Below, piece after piece: positions 1 to 8,438 of a stretch of DNA of 64,000 bases. Within the stretch, counting starts at the first letter, position 1, and each line of letters starts with the position of its first letter. This stretch comes from Chloroflexota bacterium (GTDB lineage Bacteria > Chloroflexota > Ktedonobacteria > Ktedonobacterales > JADMIN01): NCBI GenBank assembly GCA_021323855.1, contig JAJPKE010000045.1, positions 372,001 through 436,000 on the forward strand, read 5' to 3'. The position numbers and the translations under genes are program-made. A model generated the notes under the pieces. That model saw only the letters and a program-made list of their open reading frames with translations, ran no database searches and was not told the DNA's origin.

Positions 1-2
1 AG

Positions 3-1466
3 GCGGGCGCCGTCTCCGCCGTGCTACGCGAAGCGCTCACCGACTACTTGCGCACTATCGAGGATGCCGAACCGGCAAGCCTGCTGGCCGCGCCAGCGCC
101 ACGCAACGGCTTTTATCAGAATCTTGGCGTCTTTGGCTTTACCACGCTCGATATCTCCAGCGCCAACTATGCCCAGCGTAGCGGCGGTCTGCGGCTCTCG
201 TTTCGCGGCAATGTCGCGCGGATTGCGCGGCAGGCCATTGAAGGTGTCTCTGATTTGGTGGAATCAGTGACGAATGCGCATCCCAGCCTCTTGCAATCGC
301 TGACCGCTGGGCTGCTCACCTTTGCGCAGCATGACTTCGGCGCGCGCATCGCGGCGGAGAGCGTGGGCTATGTGCTGGGCTGGGGCAGCAGAACGGCGCT
401 GGAAGCGGCGCGCGCCCAGCAGCCACGTTTTATCACGCTCTGGATCGGCAATAGCGATGTGCTGACGACGATGTGCGATGCGCGCATCTGGGACGGCGCG
501 ACGCCGCTCTACACACCGGCGGAGGTCTTTGCCGACCGCATCACCGCGCTGGTGGAGCAACTGCTGGCCTTCGATTCGCGCCCGTATCTCTTCCTGGCGA
601 CGCTGCCCAGCCCAACGGCCAGCCCCAATCTGGTACGTAACCGTCTCGGCCACTGGAAGTCTATGCTGCCCTCAGCCGCTTTTTTGGTGGATGACCAACT
701 GCTCGAACTGGAAGGCATCATCAGCGATTACAACGCCATCCTACGCGAGTTAGCGCAGAAATACAGCGGGCGTGTCTGGTTAGTGGATATTCATACACTG
801 CAAGAGCGCATGCAGCGCGCCACCCGCGATGACGCAGAAACGACGCGCAGCGTGATTCGCCATGCCGTGCGCGCCGGTCTGCTCTCGCGCCAGAACGCAG
901 GCGACGTGCTGGATGCGGCGCGCGGCGGCAACCTCGCCACGCTGCGCCACATCCAGGAGGTCAACGCGCGGCTGGGTGAGCGTTCCTTCACCACGCCAGC
1001 GACTCTGACGCCGGACCAGTCGGGCGCATACCTGGCGCATCGCCAGCTTAGCAAGTTGCCCAGCGACCCCAATGTGGACGCCTTCATCGTGAGGCTCGCC
1101 TCCGGCAAGACGTACCGGCTGACCGGCGAATATCTGGCGGCAGGCGATAACGGCGCGATCATGCAGGGCGGCGTGGTCGGGCTGGACGCCATCCACCTGA
1201 CGAACACGGGCTATGCCTATGTCGCCCGCGAGTTCCTGCGTGTGATGTTCGAGGCGGATCACGAGACCAACGGCGCGGTGCTGCGTGGCTTGCCGGGCCA
1301 AGGCAAAGCCGTCGCGGACTTCGATGCCGACCTGTTGCGCGTGGCGCAGCAGGATTCTCTGCTCAACAGTATCCCGCGTCTCTTACCGGCGGCGCTGGAT
1401 GCGGCAGGCGCGGTGGCCGATCTATTAGGTGAGCTACACTATAGCGACCCATACCTTAACCGCTGA
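3..1466 (+). CDS. SGNH/GDSL-type hydrolase, N-terminus outside the window
   Basis: The reading frame is open to the left edge, so the true start and the GDS nucleophile block lie outside. The visible 481 residues carry the later SGNH landmarks: an Asn-Leu-Gly-Val-Phe-Gly segment near residue 34 (block II), LWIGNSD near residue 141 (block III, Gly-Asn), and DAIHLTNTGYAYVAREF near residue 390 (block V, Asp-x-x-His). The family hydrolyses esters, often lipids or acyl groups on glycans; the substrate here is unknown. A GTG at 21 is a possible internal start but would leave out the nucleophile, so truncation is the better reading. It ends 175 bp before the next gene on the same strand. Confidence 0.7.
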   Translation, partial: AGAVSAVLREALTDYLRTIEDAEPASLLAAPAPRNGFYQNLGVFGFTTLDISSANYAQRSGGLRLSFRGNVARIARQAIEGVSDLVESVTNAHPSLLQSLTAGLLTFAQHDFGARIAAESVGYVLGWGSRTALEAARAQQPRFITLWIGNSDVLTTMCDARIWDGATPLYTPAEVFADRITALVEQLLAFDSRPYLFLATLPSPTASPNLVRNRLGHWKSMLPSAAFLVDDQLLELEGIISDYNAILRELAQKYSGRVWLVDIHTLQERMQRATRDDAETTRSVIRHAVRAGLLSRQNAGDVLDAARGGNLATLRHIQEVNARLGERSFTTPATLTPDQSGAYLAHRQLSKLPSDPNVDAFIVRLASGKTYRLTGEYLAAGDNGAIMQGGVVGLDAIHLTNTGYAYVAREFLRVMFEADHETNGAVLRGLPGQGKAVADFDADLLRVAQQDSLLNSIPRLLPAALDAAGAVADLLGELHYSDPYLNR

Positions 1467-1641
1467 GTTAGAATTGCGGTCTGTTGGTACTTGCCTCACC
1501 ATCGCCGTTTCTCTGCACTCTGCGAACGTCAATGGTTCAAAAGCGTGTTTGAAGATGGCGGGCATGGAAGTACTCCGATATACTCAGACGGCTTCCTGGC
1601 TAGTAGTTGCTCATCATCTATCGAGCAAAAGAGGTGTGGAA

Positions 1642-2610
1642 ATGGCCGTACAGGCGACAAGGCAACGCAAGCTATGGAACATGCTGAAACAGTGGTGGGC
1701 CAGGCAGTCGCGCCGCCGCAAACTGGCGCTGGCGGCAACCATACCGGCGTTGCTCGTGTTGCTAGCGTGGAGCCTGCTGCCAGCAGTGCGCGCCTATACA
1801 CTCGTGCGCAACAATCGCTCGCAGGCCGCGCCCAATCCCGCACAAGCTGGCATTCCCGTGCAGAACGTCTCTTTCGCCGCCAGTGATGGCGTGCGGCTGG
1901 CGGGCTGGCTCGCCATTGCCTCGCCTCGTGCGCCGACGATTATCCTCGTGCATGGCTTTAAGGGGTCGCGGGTGGATATGCTGCCGTGGGCGCGTTTCCT
2001 CTATGCCGCCGGGTACAATGTGCTGCTCTTCGATGATCGCGGCTGCGGCCAGAGCGACGGCTGGGGGATTGCGCTGGGCGCACGCGAACAAGACGACGTG
2101 ATTGGCGCCGTGCGCTATCTACAAGGGCGCAAAGATCTCACCAAAAAGCGTTTCGGTGCGCTAGGTATCTCGCTGGGTGCAGGCATTGTCTTGCTGGCGG
2201 CGGCGCGCGAACCGGCGCTGGCTGCCGTGGTGGCTGATAGCGCCTGGACCGACGAACATGCGCAACTCGACCGCATGGGCAGTGTGCCTGCCGGTCGCTT
2301 TGCGCTGCCGGTGTTGCCGTATGAGCCAGCGTTAGTAGACTGGCTGATCGGCGCGCGGCTGGAAGATACGCGCCCGCTGGCGGTGATCGGCCAGATTGCT
2401 CCACGCGCCGTCTTTCTCATCCACTCCGCCGATGACAAGAACGCGACAACGCCACTCTCCGGCGAGGCGCAACTCTACGCCGCCGCTGGAGCGCCCAAAC
2501 AGCAGTGGATTGCGCCGAGCGGTGGCCACACCGGCGCGCTGGCTGCCCACACCGCCGAATATGAGCAGCGCGTGCTGGCCTTCTTCGCACAATATCTTGG
2601 CGCTGCTTGA
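1642..2610 (+). CDS. Membrane-anchored alpha/beta hydrolase
   Basis: The 322-residue protein has a basic N-terminus, one membrane segment at about 28-48, and then a serine-hydrolase alpha/beta fold outside the membrane. The oxyanion region is HGFKGS (104-109), the nucleophile elbow GISLGA (Ser177), the acid is in HSADDKN (Asp264 or Asp265), and the base is in GGHTGAL (His296). This is the usual arrangement for esterases of the BAAT/dienelactone-like group; the substrate is unknown. The frame extends upstream to 1429, overlapping the SGNH gene, but the ATG at 1642 follows a purine-rich GAGGTG and starts the typical basic-then-hydrophobic N-terminus, so it was chosen. Confidence 0.75.
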   Translation: MAVQATRQRKLWNMLKQWWARQSRRRKLALAATIPALLVLLAWSLLPAVRAYTLVRNNRSQAAPNPAQAGIPVQNVSFAASDGVRLAGWLAIASPRAPTIILVHGFKGSRVDMLPWARFLYAAGYNVLLFDDRGCGQSDGWGIALGAREQDDVIGAVRYLQGRKDLTKKRFGALGISLGAGIVLLAAAREPALAAVVADSAWTDEHAQLDRMGSVPAGRFALPVLPYEPALVDWLIGARLEDTRPLAVIGQIAPRAVFLIHSADDKNATTPLSGEAQLYAAAGAPKQQWIAPSGGHTGALAAHTAEYEQRVLAFFAQYLGAA

Positions 2611-2722
2611 ATATCTCCCGCAGAAAACTGACAGTCAATTGCAACCATTGGTGCATACAATGCAGTGATGGCCTCATGATGTCGCCATCGTATCAACTGA
2701 CCAGACTCAGGAGGATAATCCA

Positions 2723-3274
2723 ATGTTACGCGGAGAGCGCGTCGTCTTACGTCCCATCGAAAAAGAGGACCTGAAGAAGTTGCATGAGCTTCAGAGTAAT
2801 GTCGAACTCGTCATGCTGGGGAACGCCTCATGGGAGCCGTGGTCGCTGGCATCCTCTGAAAAAGAGTTCGAGAAGCATCTCGAAAGCCAGGAAAAAGGCG
2901 ACTTCGTGATCGAAGTGGATGGCAACATTATCGGGGAGATTGGCCTGCACGAATGGCGCAACCGGCGCGCAGGTGCGGCGGCCTTTGGCGTCGGCATCTA
3001 CGACCCCAACTATCTTAGCAAGGGCTATGGACGCGAAGCCATCGGACTCTTCCTGGATTGGGCCTTCCGCATCATGAACTATCGCAAGATTCACCTGGAA
3101 ACGCTGGCCGCCAACGAACGTGCCGTGCGTTGCTACAAAGCCTGCGGTTTCGTGGAGGAAGGCCTGCTGCGCCAGCACGACTATTACAATGGCGACTACG
3201 CCGATGTGCTGGTGATGGGCATTCTGCGCGACGAGTGGGAAGCGCACCAGAAAGAAGCGCGAAAAGAAGCGTAA
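2723..3274 (+). CDS. GNAT family N-acetyltransferase (RimJ/RimL type), copy 1
   Basis: This 183-residue protein begins MLRGERVVLRPIEKEDL, the beta1 strand of RimJ/RimL-type acetyltransferases. It carries the acetyl-CoA pyrophosphate loop as YLSKGYGREAIGLFLDWAF and the C-terminal ANERAVRCYKACGFVEEG strand-helix. Such enzymes acetylate protein N-termini or small molecules including antibiotics; the substrate cannot be read from sequence. A clear SD (AGGAGG about 2709) precedes the ATG. It is the first of three consecutive acetyltransferase genes and is closely similar along its whole length to the third, suggesting a duplication. It is followed 16 bp later by the second. Confidence 0.85.
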   Translation: MLRGERVVLRPIEKEDLKKLHELQSNVELVMLGNASWEPWSLASSEKEFEKHLESQEKGDFVIEVDGNIIGEIGLHEWRNRRAGAAAFGVGIYDPNYLSKGYGREAIGLFLDWAFRIMNYRKIHLETLAANERAVRCYKACGFVEEGLLRQHDYYNGDYADVLVMGILRDEWEAHQKEARKEA

Positions 3275-3290
3275 GCGAGGGGAAAGTAGC

Positions 3291-3878
3291 ATGACGGCGA
3301 TTGATGAAATGTTCGAGCATTTCCCACACCTTGAGACACCCCATCTGATCCTGCGGCAGATCGAGCCGCGCGACGCTGAGGCGCTTTTTGCTACCTTCTC
3401 CGATGCAGAAACGATGCAATTCTACGATCAATTGCCACATCGCACAATAGAAGAATCGCGCGAGCTAATCCGCAAGCAGCAGGAGTGGTACGCGCGCCAC
3501 CAGGCTATCCGCTGGGGCATTACTCGCAAGGGCGACGCAACGAATGAAGTCATCGGCTCCTGCGGCCTCTTCAAGTTCGATGAAGGCGGACATTATGCCG
3601 AGACCGGCTATGAATTGCGACGCGCCTACTGGCGGCAAGGCATCATGACGGAGGCGCTCACCAGCATGCTCACCTTCGCCTTCGGCACACTGGGCCTGCA
3701 CCGGGTCGAAGCAGTGATTGACGACGCAAACGGGCGCTCTAAAGGGCTATTGCTCAAACTCGGCTTTACGCACGAGGGCACGTTGCGCCAGCGTTTCTTC
3801 TTCCGCGAACGCTTCTGGGATGAAGAGTATTTCGGGTTGCTCAGCGACGAATGGCAACCTGCTAGTTCGCGGCAATAA
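3291..3878 (+). CDS. GNAT family N-acetyltransferase, divergent middle copy
   Basis: The 195-residue protein has the RimJ/RimL N-terminus LETPHLILRQIEPRDAEALF and the acetyl-CoA loop RAYWRQGIMTEALTSML, followed by GLHRVEAVIDDANGRSKGLL and LLKLGFTHEGTLRQ. It is clearly GNAT but much less similar to its neighbours than they are to each other. The SD GGGGAAAG lies just before the ATG and the spacing to the upstream gene is only 16 bp, so the two are probably co-transcribed. The closest described relatives are ribosomal-protein alanine acetyltransferases and uncharacterised paralogues. The substrate is unknown. Confidence 0.85.
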   Translation: MTAIDEMFEHFPHLETPHLILRQIEPRDAEALFATFSDAETMQFYDQLPHRTIEESRELIRKQQEWYARHQAIRWGITRKGDATNEVIGSCGLFKFDEGGHYAETGYELRRAYWRQGIMTEALTSMLTFAFGTLGLHRVEAVIDDANGRSKGLLLKLGFTHEGTLRQRFFFRERFWDEEYFGLLSDEWQPASSRQ

Positions 3879-3892
3879 ATTGCCGGCGCACG

Positions 3893-3968
3893 AGAAGCGG
3901 GCTGAAGTCCAAGAGTAAGGTATCCGGCTTCAGCCGGCCCGTTGTGTGCCCCGGCTTTTCAAAGCCGA
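3893..3968. repeat. Intergenic hairpin-rich element
   Basis: The gap between two acetyltransferase genes holds two hairpins. GGCTGAAG (3900-3907) pairs with CTTCAGCC (3928-3935), and CGGCTT (3952-3957) pairs with AAGCCG (3962-3967). It resembles the hairpin element at 23929-23985. It may be a dispersed non-coding repeat or a processing site. Confidence 0.4.
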
Positions 3969-3985
3969 GATTGGAGAGTATGGCG

Positions 3986-4522
3986 ATGCTACGTGGCGAG
4001 AAAGTGACCTTGCGCCCCTTCGAGAAAGAAGATATGAAGCTGTATCACGAGTTACACCGCAATGTGGACCTCGTGCTGATGGGTGGTAGCGCGTGGGAGC
4101 CGTATCCGCTGGCGTCTTTTGAGAAGGAGATGGAGAAGCATCTGGGCAACGAACATCCGGCAGAATTCATCATCGAGGTGGATGGCCGGATCATTGGTGA
4201 CATCGGCCTGCACGATCATCCCAACCGGCGCGCGGGCTGCGCAACGTTGGGCGTCGAAATCCTCGACCCGGACTATGTGGGACATGGCTACGGGCGCGAC
4301 GCCATCAACGTGCTGCTGCGCTGGGCGTTTCGCATCATGAATTACCGTCGCATCTACCTGTTTACCATGTCCATCAACGAGCGCGCCATCCGCTGTTATC
4401 GCGCCTGTGGCTTCGTGGAGGAGGGTCGCATGCGCCAGGACGACTATTGCAACGGCCAGTATGTGGATACGGTGCTGATGGGCATTCTGCGTGAGGAATG
4501 GGAAGCGCGCCAGGCGGCGTAA
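3986..4522 (+). CDS. GNAT family N-acetyltransferase (RimJ/RimL type), copy 2
   Basis: The 178-residue protein begins MLRGEKVTLRPFEKEDMK, almost identical in layout to the first acetyltransferase of the cluster. It keeps the loop VGHGYGRDAINVLLRWAF and the segment INERAIRCYRACGFVEEG. Two ATGs are close together; 3986 was chosen over 3980 because GGAGAG at 3973-3978 is then 7 bases away and the N-terminus matches the paralogue. It ends 4 bp before the convergent MFS gene, with no clear terminator between. The paralogue pair flanks a divergent third copy, which points to an old local duplication. The substrate is unknown. Confidence 0.85.
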   Translation: MLRGEKVTLRPFEKEDMKLYHELHRNVDLVLMGGSAWEPYPLASFEKEMEKHLGNEHPAEFIIEVDGRIIGDIGLHDHPNRRAGCATLGVEILDPDYVGHGYGRDAINVLLRWAFRIMNYRRIYLFTMSINERAIRCYRACGFVEEGRMRQDDYCNGQYVDTVLMGILREEWEARQAA

Positions 4523-4526
4523 ATCG

Positions 4527-5810
4527 TCACTCGTCGCGTTTTAGCTGGACGTTGTGGAAGGTGAGCCAGAGACCGATATCTTGCACGACTTTGAGCGCGC
4601 CAGCAATCAGAAACGGCAGCCCTAGAAACGGCCCTTGCAAGAGCAGACCAGCAAAGACGGGGCTGGTGCTGGAGCCGGCGCTCCGCGCGAGCGAGGTGAC
4701 GGCGGCGGCGCTGGTGCGTTCCTCCGGCGCGACGACCGCCATCGTATACGCCTGGCGCGTTGGCACGTCCATCTGTGAGATGAGCATGCGCATCAGCAAT
4801 ACACCTGCCGCCAGTGGAAACGTTGGCATCAGCGGAACTAGCGCCAGTAGCACGTTGGATGGCAGGTGTGTGAAGACCATCGTGTTGAGCAGGCCGATGC
4901 GCCGTGCAATTGGCCCCACTGCCAGGAATGAAAACGCGACAAACAGATTGGCGACGAAGAACAGCGCCGCCAGCGTGGCCAGCGGCACGCCGAAACGCAG
5001 GTGGAAGTACAGCACCATCAGGCTTTGCACTACCAATCCACCGGCAAACGCATCCAGGCTGAAGAGCGCAGCGAGCCGTAACACAACGTTGCGAGAACTG
5101 CCCAGCGGTGGCACGAGACGCCGCCAGTAGTTGATTGGCCCTCGTGGTGTTGGTCCCCGCTTTTCTACTGCTGGCGACAACCGCCGCACCAGCAGCGCCA
5201 CCGCCAGCGCCGCCACCGTATAGACGCCGAACATCAGCCGCAGGCCGAAGCCGATGGGCACACCAACATGTGACAACAGATCGGGCAGACCGGCGGTCAG
5301 CGCCCCCAGCGCGCCGGAGAAAGACGCGACGAGATTGTAGCGGGCAAAGAGATCGGTGCGCCGGTCCGGTGGACAGGTTTGTGGCAGCATCGCCTGCTCG
5401 ATGGGTAGGAATGGTGCGGTTTCAGAAGCTGAGGCGCCGAGCGTGCCAAAAAATGCGGCGACGAGCAGCAGCGGGAAGAAGCGCGAAAGACCAAAGGTTA
5501 TGCCGGTAGCCGCCATCAGCAGTGCCAGAGCGGTCAGCGTGCGCCTGCGTCCCCAGCGGTCTGCGAAGATGCCGATGACATAGGTGCCGCAGAAATCGCC
5601 AGCCAGCGATACGCTGATGAGAACGCCGATTTGCACGGTAGTCACGTGATCGTGCAGCAGTGAGACGGCCAGCACCACCGCCAGCAGCCCATAAGCGAAC
5701 TGCCGCAGCCCACGCGAGGCGAGGATGCGCCAGGCGTCCGCTGTGATGTCGTCTGGCGTGAGGCTGGCTGATATACTATCGGATGAAGCAGGAGATGATG
5801 AAGCTCTCAA
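4527..5810 (-). CDS. MFS transporter, probable drug exporter
   Basis: The 427-residue protein has about twelve membrane segments and the MFS loop 2-3 motif as GIFADRWGRRRTLTALALL, typical of drug/proton antiporters. It would sit in the cytoplasmic membrane and export small molecules. The start is a TTG at 5810: no ATG or GTG is available early in the frame, and GAGGGGAG sits about 6 bases upstream. The first ~25 residues are Ser/Asp rich and cytoplasmic. It is convergent with the acetyltransferase cluster. Substrate prediction is not possible from sequence. Confidence 0.85.
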   Translation of the reverse strand: MRASSSPASSDSISASLTPDDITADAWRILASRGLRQFAYGLLAVVLAVSLLHDHVTTVQIGVLISVSLAGDFCGTYVIGIFADRWGRRRTLTALALLMAATGITFGLSRFFPLLLVAAFFGTLGASASETAPFLPIEQAMLPQTCPPDRRTDLFARYNLVASFSGALGALTAGLPDLLSHVGVPIGFGLRLMFGVYTVAALAVALLVRRLSPAVEKRGPTPRGPINYWRRLVPPLGSSRNVVLRLAALFSLDAFAGGLVVQSLMVLYFHLRFGVPLATLAALFFVANLFVAFSFLAVGPIARRIGLLNTMVFTHLPSNVLLALVPLMPTFPLAAGVLLMRMLISQMDVPTRQAYTMAVVAPEERTSAAAVTSLARSAGSSTSPVFAGLLLQGPFLGLPFLIAGALKVVQDIGLWLTFHNVQLKRDE

Positions 5811-5927
5811 CGAAACTCCCCTCGCTGGCTGGTGACAGGTTCGCGTTATTTCTGTGCAGTTCTGTGCAGTATAGTATCTCTAGCGAGTCGTTCGTCTGTG
5901 TCATTGAAAAATGGGGTGTACTTATTT

Positions 5928-6158
5928 ATGGCAACCATCGAAGAGGTCATGAACGCTTTCCAGCAACTGTCGCCGGAGCATCAGGGCGAAGTGACTGAAC
6001 TTATCCATGAATTGCTTGAGGAGCAAGAAGAGGAGAAGCACCAGCCACAGAAGCGTAATTGGCGCGAAGCGGCTGGTTTATTGCTGCGTCCAGGGCAAAT
6101 ACCACCAACAGATGAAGAGGCTGAGCAAATCATTCATGACGCGCGGATGAAAAAATAA
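5928..6158 (+). CDS. Small antitoxin-like protein, no partner visible
   Basis: The 76-residue acidic protein starts MATIEEVMNAFQQLSPEHQ, continues with a Glu-rich helix (ELLEEQEEEKHQ), and ends WREAAGLLLRP, PTDEEAEQIIHDARMKK. This is the style of type II antitoxins of the VapB/DUF2281-like kind: a helical N-terminus and a tail that would wrap a toxin. The frame runs further upstream to 5832 but those residues look non-coding, and the ATG at 5928 opens the recognisable part. No toxin gene follows; the next 540 bases hold no convincing gene. It could be an orphan antitoxin, a solo regulator or a remnant. SD is weak. Confidence 0.5.
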   Translation: MATIEEVMNAFQQLSPEHQGEVTELIHELLEEQEEEKHQPQKRNWREAAGLLLRPGQIPPTDEEAEQIIHDARMKK

Positions 6159-6701
6159 GGGCATTGCCCGCTGGCATGCTGCTAGACGCAGGTGATATGA
6201 TGGATACGACAAGATGATAACTCATCGCCGGACTCGCCTGATAGGCAACACCATTGCCAGCCGCGAGCAAAAACGCCCGGTCTCCACAAGCCGCTGCGTC
6301 CCCGGCGATCTAGCCACAGGAACACAATGGAACTCGCCTGAGCAACCGGCACGAGAGATTCGCTGACCCCAATGACACCAACTGCGTAATCATGAGCGCG
6401 CCAGACAATTATTGCCTTTCTCACGTAAGACAGGGCAATAGTGGCGAAGTGTGTCAGGTCACATCTATTGCTCTTTTGTAAGATATGGGAATCTCCTCCG
6501 GTTGCACCTGCTCGCCCGTCCGCCGGGATTGCGGACTGTGGCTGGCAGTGCTGGCGATTTCTGCCTTCTCGATAGGCCACTTTCCTTTCGCGCTCATCGC
6601 GCCTATCGTGCTGCGCATGGCGACATGATTCGCCCGCCAGTTCCACCTCTGCCGCCTTTTCCGCTGCTCCCGGCCATATATGCCAGGGAGGATATCCATA
6701 C
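6159..6701. other. Stretch without a confident gene upstream of the ABC-F gene
   Basis: No convincing gene is seen in 540 bases on either strand. One short frame, 6485-6628 (+), encodes a 47-residue peptide with a hydrophobic middle (GLWLAVLAISAFSIGHF) but has a weak SD. The ABC-F SD, GGGAGGAT, lies at 6686-6693. The stretch could hold an ABC-F leader region, as is common for antibiotic-resistance ABC-F genes, but no Arg-x-Arg leader peptide or terminator was found. Confidence 0.35.
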
Positions 6702-8345
6702 ATGTTGTTACAAGTCAAGCATCTAACGAAAACGTTTGGCGCTGCGACGGTGCTGGACGATATTACCTTTGCTATAGACCGCGAAGAACGCATCGGCGTA
6801 GTCGGCGCAAACGGCGCGGGCAAGACCACGCTGCTGCGCCTGCTCACCGGCGAAGAGACGCCCGATAGCGGCTCCATACGCTTTGCGCCAGACACCGCGC
6901 TCGGCTATCTGTCGCAGTCCGCGCCGGATGACACGACGCAGACCATCGAACGCATGGTGCGCGCGGCCACCGGCGACCTGCGGCTCATCGAAGCGCGCAT
7001 GCGCGAACTGGAGGCCGCAATGGCAAGCGCCACTGCTGAGCCGGAGTTAGCGCCTCTACTGGAGGAATATGGCCAACTGACGACGCGCTTTCAGGAGCGT
7101 GGCGGCTACGATCTGGACCATCGCATCGAAGAGGTGCTAAGCGGTATGCGGCTGGACTATCTGCCGCGTGACCAGGAAATCAGCAAGCTCTCCGGCGGCG
7201 AGAAGGCGCGCGTTGGCATCGCTGCGCTGCTGCTGCGTTCGCCTGATCTGCTGCTGCTGGACGAGCCAACCAATCATCTCGATGTCGCAACGCTCGAATG
7301 GCTGGAAGGCTACCTCGCTCGCTACTCTGGCGCCGTGCTGATGGTCTCGCACGACCGCCAGTTTCTCAATCGCACGGTCAACCGCATCTTTGAGGTGGAT
7401 GACACAACCCATCAGTTGCGCCGCTATGAAGGCGATTACGACGCCTATGCAGCAGCCAAAGCTGCCCAGCGCGCAAAGTGGGAGGAGGAGTATGAACGGC
7501 AACAGGAGGAGATCAAAGAGCTACAGAAGCGCATGAAGGTGTCCGGGCGGCAGGTGGCGCATAATCGCCAGCCGACCGATAACGACAAGACAGCCTATAA
7601 CTTCTTTGGCGAGCGGGTCGCGCAGACAGTCTCGCGGAATGTGCGCGACGCCGAGGTGCGGCTGGCGCGCATCGAGGCCAATCCCATCGAGAAGCCGCCA
7701 CCACCGATGCGTTTCGCGCCGCAGTTTCAGGGTGAGCGCCTGCAATCGCGGACCATCCTGGGTGCGACCGGCGTCACCAAACGCTTTGGCGGGCGGCTCA
7801 TTCTGGATGCGGTGGACTTCCTCGTCGGGCCGGGCGCACGTATCCTGCTGACGGGGCCGAACGGCGCGGGCAAGACGACGTTGCTGCGCCTGCTGCTGGG
7901 GCTGGAAGAACCGGATGAAGGCGAGATACGCCGCGCGCCAGGGCTGCGCGTGGGCTATTTGCCACAGGACCCCGTAACCGGCGATCCCGACCGCACGATT
8001 CTGGATGCGTATCGTGAGGGACTGGTCGGCTATGAGGGGACACTGGTGGCGGGGCTGCTCGGCAACGGACTCTTCCGGCTGGAAGACCTGCCCAAGCGTG
8101 TGGGCCAGCTCAGCCTGGGGCAGCGGCGCAAGCTGGAAATCACACGGTTAGTGGCGCTGCGTCCAAACGCGCTGGTGCTGGATGAGCCGACAAACTATCT
8201 CAGCCTGGATGTGCTGGAAGTCTTCGAGAAAGCAGCGCTGGAGTTTCCCGGTCCGGTGATTGCCGTCTCGCATGACCGCTGGTTTGCGCGACGCTTCGGT
8301 GGTGAGGTCTGGCGGCTCGCAGATGGCACGCTCACCCGCGAATGA
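6702..8345 (+). CDS. ABC-F ATPase, ribosome-protection type
   Basis: The 547-residue protein has two ABC ATPase domains and no membrane segments, the layout of ABC-F proteins that bind the ribosomal E site. Domain 1 has Walker A GANGAGKTT (35-43), signature LSGGE near 162 and Walker B LLLLDEPTNHLD. Domain 2 has Walker A GPNGAGKTT near 384, a degenerate signature LSLGQ near 469, and LVLDEPTNYLS. The charged linker at about 245-310 (KWEEEYERQQEEIKELQ) is the arm that reaches into the ribosome. Length matches the macrolide-type resistance ABC-Fs of antibiotic producers, but housekeeping translation-factor ABC-Fs are also possible. A strong SD precedes the ATG. A GC-rich hairpin follows the stop. 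Confidence 0.85.
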   Translation: MLLQVKHLTKTFGAATVLDDITFAIDREERIGVVGANGAGKTTLLRLLTGEETPDSGSIRFAPDTALGYLSQSAPDDTTQTIERMVRAATGDLRLIEARMRELEAAMASATAEPELAPLLEEYGQLTTRFQERGGYDLDHRIEEVLSGMRLDYLPRDQEISKLSGGEKARVGIAALLLRSPDLLLLDEPTNHLDVATLEWLEGYLARYSGAVLMVSHDRQFLNRTVNRIFEVDDTTHQLRRYEGDYDAYAAAKAAQRAKWEEEYERQQEEIKELQKRMKVSGRQVAHNRQPTDNDKTAYNFFGERVAQTVSRNVRDAEVRLARIEANPIEKPPPPMRFAPQFQGERLQSRTILGATGVTKRFGGRLILDAVDFLVGPGARILLTGPNGAGKTTLLRLLLGLEEPDEGEIRRAPGLRVGYLPQDPVTGDPDRTILDAYREGLVGYEGTLVAGLLGNGLFRLEDLPKRVGQLSLGQRRKLEITRLVALRPNALVLDEPTNYLSLDVLEVFEKAALEFPGPVIAVSHDRWFARRFGGEVWRLADGTLTRE

Positions 8346-8365
8346 ACTGTAACGGCTAGCGTATT

Positions 8366-8405
8366 ACGCTCCTGGGCGGCAACTTGGCAACCTGCCCAGG
8401 AGCGT
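8366..8405 (+). terminator. Hairpin after the ABC-F gene
   Basis: ACGCTCCTGGGC (8366-8377) pairs perfectly with GCCCAGGAGCGT (8394-8405) around a 16-base loop. It lies 20 bases after the ABC-F stop. The following bases are not T-rich, so termination efficiency is uncertain. Confidence 0.5.
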
Positions 8406-8438
8406 CATTCTACCAACCAGAAAGATAGCGAGGATGTC

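Noticed and set aside
6451..6726. A 91-codon frame running into the ABC-F start, considered as a leader gene
   Set aside because: No SD, a GTG start, and no Arg-x-Arg or hairpin pairing was found; it ends inside the ABC-F gene in another frame without clear coupling signals.
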